From the NCBI GenBank assembly GCA_018389105.1, contig JACATO010000921.1:343501-407500 (forward strand): a stretch of 64,000 nt of DNA. The letters run 5' to 3'. Origin of the DNA: Nautilus pompilius (lineage: Eukaryota; Mollusca; Cephalopoda; Nautilida; Nautilidae). Positions 50,001 to 62,000 of this stretch are shown piece after piece. Every line of letters starts with the position of its first letter. Within the stretch, counting starts at the first letter, position 1. The position numbers and the translations under genes are program-made. The notes beneath the pieces are model-generated. The model saw only the letters and a program-made list of their open reading frames with translations, was not told the origin of the DNA and ran no database searches.

Positions 50001-53000
50001 TTGATGGCTGTGAAACATGGAGGCATCAATGAAATGGTGTGGGACTGTTTCAGATCTTCAGTTGATGGTGATCTTGCTAAGGTCAAAGGTACAAAGAGAG
50101 AGGAATACCCACCAAATTCTTCAGACTAATGCAATGCCCTCTGATGAATGAATTCTTGGGCATGGATTCATTTTCCAACAAGACAATAAACCTAAGCATA
50201 TGTCAAAACTCTGCAAGGGGTATCTGGAGGATCAGAAGGGTTCCTAACTTTGTGAAATCATGACCTGGCCAGCACAATCTGTTGACATGTACCCAACTGA
50301 ACTGTTGTAGGATGTAGGATAAACTGGATTGGAATAGACATCCAGAAAATGCTACACAGCTGCAGCAGTATTTGCAATGGAAAAACAGTTCTATGCCAAG
50401 AGTATGCAAAGTAGTTACTTACCAAGACAAAGGGGGGTTATTTAATGAAATTAAAACATTTGGTCATTAACAGCATCCAGAATGCTACTCCGCTGTATAC
50501 TGAGGCATTTCTGTTTATGATTCTTTAGAATATTGTTAGATATCTAATAAGGTATCATTTCCATAGTTGCTTTTATCAGTGGAATTTTAAGTATGTCCTA
50601 ATAATTTTGGAGACCACTGTAAATGGGTGAAGTATTTGTGTTTTATCTATGTAGACTGGGAGAGCATTTATATGTATTTAGTATCCTGTCAAAAACAAAA
50701 TGATAAAAAAAAGACCTGGCATGTACAGATCTCTTAAAAATATTTGTTTAAAAAAGAAACTTTGATAGAAAATTATATACTAAAAGTATGCAACGTTGGC
50801 TCAAATACTGACATGCAGAATTTCACATAATGAAAAGATAATTATTTCTTGACAGAAAATTGTCTGGTGTCTGTGAAACACCTGTGTGCAGGTAAATGGC
50901 AGAGTGCCAGTCAAGTTATGCAACCCCATTCAGCTAATCTGAGATTTTCTCAAGCATACATCAGAATTTTATAACTTAGTTATACACAGTCACAAAAGCC
51001 ATTTTTGTTTATACATAGAACTCTTCCAAACCTTACATCTGGTAGTCTTAAATCTGCCAAATTTGTGGCTGAACTGCTGCTGTCTAATTACAATAGTCAT
51101 CCGTCTCCATCCAAAATGTAACATTTTAGAGTCTTGGCCAAAACTAAATCCATATTTTTTCAACGTTTAAGCTTGCAAATATATATACACATTTTTAGGT
51201 AGGATTAAATTTTATAGTTCCAGACAAATCTACACATTAATGCTTGTGCTTAGAAAATATTTTTAAAAGTAGGATTATCTTATTGGCAATTTAGAAGACA
51301 AATCTATGCATTTATTTAATATCATTTGAGTTTTAAAATAAAAAAGATGAAATTCTGTTATGAATTATAGTTATCAAAATTTCAGATCCCTTAAACTCCA
51401 AATTTACAAGCAAAGCATTTATCTAACAGAAATATTTCTTTAATATCAATTCTCTTTAAATAAAAATACAGTTATTTTGATAATGTAGTAAACACCATCA
51501 CCTCCAAATAACAACAATAACAAAATATAACACATCAGTAATAATAAACAATCAATAATAATGTAAAAAAATAAAATGTAAAATGTGAAAAAATTTGTAA
51601 CTGCTGCTAGGTCTACTCTATGCTGTCAAGGGCAGAGAAAACACTCTTGAATTTTAATAATGATTATAAAAAAGGCTAGGGCTGATTCTGAACAAGAGTG
51701 ATGATGATTACTAACTCTAGCTCCATCAGTATTTATTTGAAATATGAGAACAAGTTTATCTTTACGGCTATCTATACTAGTAGAGCCCTTACAGCAGGCT
51801 ATTCTCTCTTAATTCCCTTTTTTGGGAGATCAGCAAAAGATACTGGGGGTTTGATTTGGCTGATCATGTAAGGCACCAGGGTTTTACACTAAATTATTAA
51901 TAAACCACTGCTGGTTAAAAAAAAACTCCAGATCTCCAAATGGGAAGTACATAGAACAGTCAAGAACAAAGAATGTCCTATCAGGCCCAAGAAACAACCC
52001 ATATCAAAGTCAGCAAACTCCCACCCCTCTCTCACCTTCCAGTGACCATCAGACTGCCACTTTTCTGACCCCGCCGGTGCACAATACCCTGCAGTGTGAC
52101 AGCCTCAATGTGATAACGATGAAAGAGTCCATGGTTGCCAGAAGGTGTGCCTGTAGCTAGTGTTACCATCATCCGCATCATGGTTTTTAAGGAGTGCAAA
52201 AACCCATCAAATGATTCAGGATCATAGTGGTCGGACTAAAAGAAAACATCAATAAACCCATTTTATACTGCAGCAGATGTCATTTAGGTTGAGAGAAGAA
52301 GAATTGAACCTAAAGTCTAGCTAAATAAAAATTGTAACTAATGAGGACACTTTTTCAAGTAAAACCTATATATCACAGGCAATACCAGACAACTAACATA
52401 TCACTATTACTAAACCTGTTTAACAATCACCCATGACAAACTTTTGATTATTTTTCTTGGCATGTGTCCAGGCACTTACCTCTTTGTTATAGGGAAACTG
52501 CATACCATAAAATACATATCACGATATGATCTTTGTCATATCATAAAAAAATAAAATTCAAAGCCTCTAAAATCAGAAGCAGTTCTTCAAGTACAACAAA
52601 ATCTGACTTAAAAATAACTCTTCAGAACAAGATATACTTCCCATTAATTCAGTTGTTTACTACAGTGCAACCTCACGTATCCGAACAAGCCCGGAGACAA
52701 GCTATTTGTTCGGATACGCGAGTTTTCGGATACGTGAAAAAAAAACGAAATGCAGGTGTTGCTGTGAGCATGCCGAGGGTCAAATTCGAACATCCAATTG
52801 ACACCCTATCCGAACAATAGACGCTATGCATGTTAATTGTCATATGTGTAAACTGTTTCGAAACAATGCCCTTCTAACCCAAAGTGAAGTACTGTATTAC
52901 TTAATTACTGTAGATTTTCAATGTAATTTGAGTGAAAATGTTTGCATGTGCGTCTTTGTTAACCTCCATTTTGTCTGGCTGCAGAAATTTTGGACACATG

Positions 53001-56000
53001 ATCAATGAGTCTTGCTTGTCATAACACTAAGGTTAATGATGTACAGTATATATATACAGTCAGACCTCGTTAAACTATATGAATCACTTATATAGGCATG
53101 CCCCCCCACACTGTTCACTTTTAAAAAGGCCATGCTTTGTTCGGTTAAGATCTAAGAGAAATTACAATAGAACGTTGACAACCGAACAAAAAAGTGTGAA
53201 AGTTCGGTTACGTGAGATTTTGTTCGGGGGCCATGTCGATTGTTCGGATACACGAAAATTCGGATAAGTGAGGTTCGGATACGTGAGGTTGTACTGTATA
53301 TACCAAAATCTCTGATAGACTAAAGTATTAATATTAATAACCTAATCATGTATTTTTTAGTTTATTAAGTTGTTCGCCTGTCTTCCCTCAATCTATACAC
53401 TAATTTGACTTACCTGTAGCTAGACCAGCCTTGAAGGATGAATTAAAAATAGCCATACTAAACTCAAGATAGATTTGGAAATCAGATTGTTTACTTATCA
53501 GAATTCTTGTCTTAAAATAATTTCAGATCCAATGTCTGCTATTTAGCCTGATAATTTTTATAATAATATTTTTAACATAGATACCTAATACTGTACTTAA
53601 TCACAGTAAGTGTGAAATTTCCTCTATTGTCTTTATTCAGGTAAGAAATATCAAAAAGTCATTAACAATGAAAAAGAACATTATCCTTTTGATTCTTTTT
53701 AAAGTGTCCTAACTTTTTGTTGTTTTTTTTTACTTCAAAGAAATGGGTAATTTTTCAAAGGGACAGAACTCTTTCTCACTATTTGATCTTAGTTTAAAGT
53801 AAAACCTCGATTTAACGGACTAATAGGGGAGAAGGTATGTCCGTTAAATCCAGACACTTACATATGCTGTTTACATATGATCTTATATATTGGCCATATC
53901 TGATAACAACTTAAATATTGACTTAAAGATTCACCATATGTCTACTCATTCGCTATATCATGGCATTTACATTAACGCCAAAGCCAACAATCACTAGCCT
54001 GAAACTTTATGTTAATGTGCTTTTGCTAACATATTCGCAGTGGAGCAAAGTCCAACAAAACAAACATTTATGCCACTAGAACATTGCTGCAGGTACCACT
54101 TATATACAGCTTCCTTGAGGTTTTTATCCTGAGCCACTTTCACATGCTTCCTGCCACCAATTGACAAACCACTGGCTGAAGCATCAACATCAAACTTTAA
54201 TGAAAATTGTTTGAGCTTTTCCTTGCTCTTACGAATATCCAACACCATTTGTTTCTTCATGCCATACTCCTCACACACATAAGCAACCAACACACCAGAT
54301 TCAAGCTTCACTATCAATCTAAGTTTTTGCAAAACACTCAAATTCACTCGCCTTCTTTTCACACCTCCATCTTTAGAGGCCATGGTTGCTAACTTCTGTT
54401 CACTTTAGATGCTAATAAAGTATATACAAACACTGAATTTAAAGTAAAATTTGAGAGGTAAAGATGATGCTCTATCATGGAATGCAGTCAACGAATGGAA
54501 GATGGATGCCCACGCAAAAGGCATCCAAGCAAAAAATTTTCACACAGCTCAACGCAGACTTTTGTTGGGAGAACCAGACAGCATCCATTGCTTCTGAAGT
54601 CTGTTGAATAAGGGTGCATTAAATCAAGCTGTATAATATCAATGTTGTTAGAATAGTTTTATTTTATTATTTCTTTTACTTTGTTTATTTGTTAATATAT
54701 ATGAGTTCATAACTAACAAAACATTGCAATATGTGTGTTTATAAGCATCAAAATCAAAACACAGGTCTCTAATTTTTTACGATGCTTTATTCGATTAATT
54801 AATGGATGAACATCCATATTTCCTGATATAAAGGACTTTTTATCTATATTCCAAATTGATCTATAACCCAGAAAATAACACCCATAATCTGAATATAAAT
54901 TACTAGATCAATTTTTTTTCTCGAATAGGGATTAAAAGGCCTGCATTCTGCACTAACCTGATGATGTAGTCTGACTGCCCTGCCCTCTTTCCTGCACAGT
55001 CGCACAACAAGGTTGAACAGGTCCAAGTTTGGAAGCTGCCCATTCAGCCCTTCCATTTTAATGTTGTAGTAGTTGACTTTCTCTGCAGGAATTTCAAGAT
55101 TCAGGGCTGCTTGAATTGACCCACTGCGCCCCCACACTTCTCCAGGAACAACAACTAAAATATGCATGTTCAATTAAAAATGTGTCAAAACATATACTAA
55201 CACAAACCAGAATGCATCTATGTTTAAGTAGTGGCATTATATGCATTAGGCACATGTAGCTTTCTAGATAACCCGTGTGTGTGCATGTGTGCTTCCCTCA
55301 TCATTTCACTAAATTTTACCAGCATTACTGGGATAGTTGTAGTGTTTACTTTTAATTAAAGCATGTTATATTAAGATAGTTATTTTTAGTTAGACAGCAT
55401 TATACTGAGATATTTGTACTATGCAATTTTACTTAGTTATACTGAGATACTTGTATGTGTATTTTTATTTAGACATCATTATATTGAAGTAGTTGTAGTG
55501 TAATATTATTCCACGTGCTCCATCCAATGAATTTTATTTTTCCTTTTAATAAAATAATTATCGTTATTGGTTTTTAATGCCTAGATTGTTAAGTTATCAG
55601 CAGTGTTTTTTTTTTATATATATTTGTTTGCTCTGTTAACATTAAAACTAATAGTTTTGAATGTCAGCAAAGACAACAAAATATTTTTAAAAAATAAAAC
55701 TTAATTCATAAAGCTAAATAGAAAAGAAATATACAAATACAATATAATTTTTATTCTTCTAAGTAACTATGGCCATAAAGGATAGCATAGAGATCCAGTG
55801 GTGCTAGACTGCTAAGGCTGAAGGTCGGAGTTTAAACCCCAGTTGGAACTGTCTCTTCTAACTAACTATGGCTATAAAGGATAGCATAGAGATCCAGTGG
55901 TGCTAGACTGCTAAGGCTGAGGGTCAGAGTTTAAACCCCAGTTGGAACTGTCTCGGTTTGGCATACCTTCCTGGCATGGTTTCTTCCTGCTCTTCTTCAC

Positions 56001-59000
56001 CAGCCAGCTGTGTAGATATCATATGGGCCCACATTTCTTCCACCATCTAAAAAATGAAGGGTCCTGGTAGGGACTTTTGTTAGCTCAGGTGAAGTTTAAT
56101 TATGCTGGGCAATTTCATCTAGCTGCAGTTTCAAACGTAATAATACCCTTGGCTGTTAGCTAGTGTTCAAAATATGGACTCAGCAACATGGCTGAACAAT
56201 TGACTGACTGACTGCTTTAACCAACAATTTTAGCCAGGAATATAACGTTAATACTAATGAAGTTGGAATCTCCTGATCTGTGGTTTTTCTAGCAAATTAA
56301 AAAATTGATTTTTTGAAAATACAACCCCTGGAAAGTTGGTAGTGTAATGATGGCATTAAGTATTTTCTGTCAGATTTACTATGCTCACTAGTACGTGGCA
56401 AATCAAGCAGGAAATAATGAGTTTGACCACCCATAGACAAAGGCAAAAAAATCAAAGACCAGGAAGAAAGTAGCAATATGAGAAAATACAATATAAGGTA
56501 CTGGCAGAGTTTGCATATGCCATCCCTGTAATTTATCCTGCAGACACTTTTTGTCATTCTGACCCCCACTGCCTAAAAAAATCTCAGATGTCAAAGGTGG
56601 GAGACTGGATCAGAATACTTACAGTTGGATGACTGAGACTGATGATAACCATCAAGCCAGGCCTGAACTCCAATGTGTTCATGCTGTGTAAGGAGAAAAA
56701 TTATGTCTTTTGCCCAATAAGTGTGCTCTGAAAGACAAACAGCCTTGAAAAATTTGTATTATTTAAAACTAAGAAAATCGAGAAAATTATTTTTTCACCA
56801 CTAAGGTTATTATTTCATGGTTATTAAAGACATATTGCCTTTTGATTTTACAGCCAACTATTACTTAATGAAATAATGCAATCTGCAAACAAAAAGATTT
56901 AATTTACTACAATAACCATATCAACAATTTTAAGGGAATTTTAGTAAATTAAAACTCTTAATACTTTTCAAATGTACTGGCAACATCATAGCTCTCCTGT
57001 TAAAGCCAACATCATAGATGCATAATGCTATATGTTCAATTGTTCAAGACTAAGATACATGGATTCTAACATCCTACTTTTTCCTACCTTCAATTCTAAA
57101 GAGTTCAAAACACAAAATGGCAGTCTCTGAAGTATCAACACAAAGATAAATAAATTCTTTCTTATATGCATTTGATGATTCATGATTAGTAACTTTAACA
57201 TTGAAACTGAGTTACAGATGGTAGTAGGCATCAATGTGCTTTAAACATCAAAACTCATCAGTTTGTGTTTCCTCTACCAGAGTGGTAAAAATATTAATCT
57301 CTGGTTTAAGAAAAAGTCCTGAAATTAAAACTACTGTTGCTTTTGAAACAGTCAAAAATTATTTGTTAACACCATCGTGACTAAAATCTTTCATGTACTG
57401 TCTAAGACTGTTTATTGCAGTTTTCAGGGTAACAAAAGAGAAAAAACAGGGCTATTTTGGGCCCCTCCCCATATTTTGGTGATCATTCCGTTGCCATATT
57501 CAGGGTTGATTTGGAAGATGACTTATCCTTGGTGTGCAAATACTTCACCCATTTAATTTGCTGGTGACATTTTTTTAAAGTGATGCATGCTAGTCTCAAA
57601 TTGAGTTGTCTAGCTGGTTTTAACAAATTTTCCAATCCCCCAGTTACATAAATTACACAAAAATTCAAAATCCATCCCCACTACTTGCACACACATTCCA
57701 ACATGTAATCTCCTTACAAACACAAACATGTGTAATGTACTCAAACATGCAAAATCTGGCATTCACAGCCCCCTTATATACAATCTCAGACATCAACAAC
57801 CTGCCTTAAATGTACAGTTCCCCTGCCTATGAAACAACAAAATGCTCACGTTTGAAATACTTGGCCAGTGCCATCATTAGTGCCACTCCTCCACTTGTGT
57901 CAGGCATGTTTTTAGTTAACATTGATTCAGACCGGATTGGTGTTGATAAGACAAGGGCCTCAGTGCTGGCAGATCGGGGAGCTCGCAAGATAGCATAGAC
58001 ATTCTGGCCAGGCACTTTCTAAAAACAAAAAGTGAAAATCAATAAACTTTTTCTTCAATGATCCAACTTCTGGTTTTATTACTTGAGTAATTCTTTTGTC
58101 GTCATTTCCTTTGTTAGGCTTTCCCTTGCCTTGGATTAAACTTCACTGAGGTTCTTTAGTTGGTTTGTTCTTTTCTTTGGTTAAGTTTTTTTTTTCTAAT
58201 GTTAATAATGTAACCCTACTAATCTTTGAAAATGCAAATCAGTAAGATTTGAAATGTCCAATTAGTTAATAAAGCACTGTAAGTGTGTTCATATAGAAAT
58301 TTTTTTTTAAAACACTTAAAATGCTAATGATGACTTAAGTGGGATTATAGCATTTTAATATCTGTTCAAAATCAAACTTTTCTAACCAAGGCTTCTCTAT
58401 CCTTTTTCTTTTTAGGTGAAGATAATTCATCTAAATGTGGTCAAATCAATATTTTAGAATCCACAGGACATGTCCTCAAAGGTAAATAAAAAGAGAACAG
58501 ATCAAGCTAATTCTCCTGATTTAACTGGCTTGTTTTAGCATGGTCTAAAATTTTCAGCTTGCATTTTTTTTTAATTTCAAATTTTAAATTGTGAGAAAAG
58601 AATCTGCATCAAGTGTGAACAATTAATCAGATCTATGAAACTTAACAGGTGTGTTAATGTGAGCCATCCAAAAATTTCATATTTTACTGAGGTACATTTT
58701 TGCAGTTTTCTTTTTTTTTAATTCTGAATTCTATGAAGTTAACTTGCAAACTACAAAAATTACATTCAAAACTTATTATCTGCTGAAATTCTAAGCCTCA
58801 TGAGGTGCAACACTGTAGCAATACACAAGCTTATTAATAAATATGTCAACAGATGAAGAAAGTGATGTTTAAAAAAATCTCAAAATAGTATATATATATT
58901 CATAATTATTTTGATATTGTATTTAAAAAACTACAATTTTAATTATTAAAAAAATAAAATCTAAAGTAATATCATTACAGATAATATTTGAACAAAGTGA

Positions 59001-62000
59001 CAAAGTGGAATCCAAATGAGGTCTAACTAAAAACATCAAAGATGGTATTAGTAAAAGAAAAATTTTTTTTTAAAAAAAAGAAAACAAAATAACATTGCTG
59101 GCTCTCCCTTCCCTCACCTGGTTTTTCAAGGTGTGAAGTGGGTACATGACAGTGTAGTTCTGAATGTAAGCATCCAGACCAAGTTCTCGGAATTTTGTGT
59201 GCAGCCAAGAGCGAGACATGTAGCTACAAAAATAAAAGGTCATTTGTTAAGAATGCTATGGCATCTTCTTTACACTGTCATCAATAGGAAAAGAAGTTTA
59301 ATTATTAGTTCATAAAGCAAAAAAAAACTAACCAGATATTAATATAGTGAAATTTGAGAAAGTTACAGCCAGACCAACTTCATCTATCATAAACTGACAT
59401 TAGTATAGCAGCTGCCAAGAAAAGTGTTGCAAATTTCAAAATTTTTTTTTTTTTTAAACTTTTTCCTTTAATATTTTTTGTAAAATTAATTTAGAATGCT
59501 CCCACCTGTCTTTTGTTGTTATTGTTTCTTCCATTCTCCATGCTGCTCATTCACATGTAATAATTCCAACTAGCTAAGACACTGATTTTTATTGGTTGCT
59601 AACTCATTCACTCATGGGCCAGCCAGCAAAGGTTCATTCTGACTGGGTTAAAACAAAAGAATTCCCCCCCACTAAATTTTTTCTTTTAAACTCCAAAATA
59701 TAGAACAAAATAAGCATGATAAAAAATTAAAAAAAACAAAAATAAGAAAAAATCTGAACAATAAAAAGGAGTTGACAATTATGCACTAGGACAATGTCTG
59801 TATATCATAAAGACCTAGCATAAAAAGTGTGAAAAATTAGAGACGATGTATACAACTGACAAATGCAAAGAGCATTCTACTGGATATTTTAAAAATAATT
59901 TAGGGCATTTTCAAAAAGGTTGTTTTGCATTTCTGAACAGCTTTAAGTACAGTACAGGGAGACTGTTATGTATATATTTTTTAATACAAAAAAAGAATGA
60001 TATCACAACTGTTTAAAAAATAAAAGTTAAATTCTTTACCGTTTGTCTTTCACCATTTCTTTCTTTATTTCAGAGCTGTATAATTTCACATCAGTATCTG
60101 AAAAGAATTCCCCTTCAACCAGTCCTGTTGATGATAAAAATAATTCAGAGTAATTCTGAATGCTTAACAGAACACTAAAGTCTATTAACATAAGTAACTC
60201 TCCCCCCTTTGGAATAACTTAACAATGTCATTAAGTTTGAGGAAATCTCAGTAAATTTAAGCTTTTGATACTTTCTACAATACTCATCAAGATGACCAAA
60301 AACAATATTTGTTAATGTTTTGTACATAGTGCAGCATGGTGCTTGGTTGTATATCACAGTGGCAGACAGAGAGCTGTAATGTGATTGTATGGTTATGACA
60401 GACCTACTTTTTCTACTCCAAGAGCTCAAAAATACAAGAAAGAATAATTTTTGTATGCATCTGATAATTTGTAATTCAATTCAAAATGGAACCAAATTAT
60501 TAGCAGTAGTGTTGATATACATTTTTAAAAAGTGGACTTCAGTGTTCCTTAAAGTCAGGTAAAAATTACACAATATAATTTTTTCCTTCCTCCTCCTAGA
60601 AACAGAGTCCACATCTGGAAGAGATGTTAAAGGTGTTAAACTAAGGTCTTGTAGCCAAGTATCAGAGTAACTCTTGGGGTGAGAAGGACCCTCAAAATAG
60701 CTAAAATTGACCCACACAGATAGGCCAACTCAAAAAGATGACCCATGCCAACCATCACCACCACTAGTGTGACAATAGCAAAACAAGAGGTACTATATTA
60801 ACCCACTGAAGCAAACCCTTTGGTTCAGTTTCATTGTACAGTTATACTTTCCCAGGGTTTATTAGTAGCTGAAGCACAATGATTTCAGACTTAATCCATA
60901 ATTATCCCTAAATTATTTACAAAATGTTTGTTTGTTTTTTTAACTCAGCTTGTATCATATAAATAATGCTGAGGTTTCTCACCTCATCTTTTACTGAACT
61001 TTATATATCTAAGATTGTTGACTCCAAGAACTTAAATTAAAATGTTCTACCAGTGTTTAAGCTAAAACAGAATATTTGGAACATGTTGTGCTTTGTTTTT
61101 GTTTTTAAATCCTATGGAACTTAAAAAAAAAAAAAAACTTTAAGAAAATCAGTCTTAACATCTTTTCTACTTCAAACTGACTACAAATCTCTTGCAGACA
61201 CAGCAAATTTCAAGTCTGTGTGGCAATAATACTTAGCTAATAATAGAACTGTTTGGGCTTTTCAGTTTCCTCCCACATCTTAAAAAAATAGTTATAATAG
61301 GGACTTTCTGTAATAGGCAAGTGGCTAATCTTTCCATCCTGTTCTTCTGTTTGGTTTTGAAAACTGAAAACCAGGAGGTATTCTTCTAGTGGATGTCTCA
61401 TGTACCAATGTCAGCAATCAGGCTTGAAGAGGAGAAATAGAATTATCATAAAGTTCCCAACCATGCAATGTATCAACATACAGATAAAGATCTAGTGCCT
61501 GTCATAATTTCTCTAAAAGCTTGTTTAATGTAATGCTAACATAAATCTGTTTCATAGGACCATTAGTGAGCAAACAAATTTATTAAGAATTTTCCTAAAA
61601 CGTTTTTTTTAATGATAATTGATGAATAATCACTGCTGAGAAATAAAAATGGTACAAATTCTATTTTTTTATGAAAAAGTAAACAAATGTTAAATGATCT
61701 ATGCAAGAGAGCAAGCAAATTATATTAAGTTTATAAAGATCAAGAATAAAGCTTCTGCAAAAATGAACAAGTCCTGAAGATGTCTGTTTTCAAAATACAA
61801 GAGTATCCATGCCATTGATTAAATGACTCAATGCAATAGTATCAAGAAAGGCCAGCTGACCATTGTTCTCCAACAACATAATGAGGTTGACATCATTACA
61901 AAAGCAATTTCATCATCAAGTCAGAAAACCCATAGCATTCTGGAGAGTGAACAATGTGACAAAAGATATCATCCACATGATAGGGGTATAAAATGAGGGA

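Noticed and set aside
54462..54597. Coding-looking plus-strand stretch ([16 protein letters not shown])
   Set aside because: It resembles no known protein, has no splice context, and lies within the deleted Tigger element.
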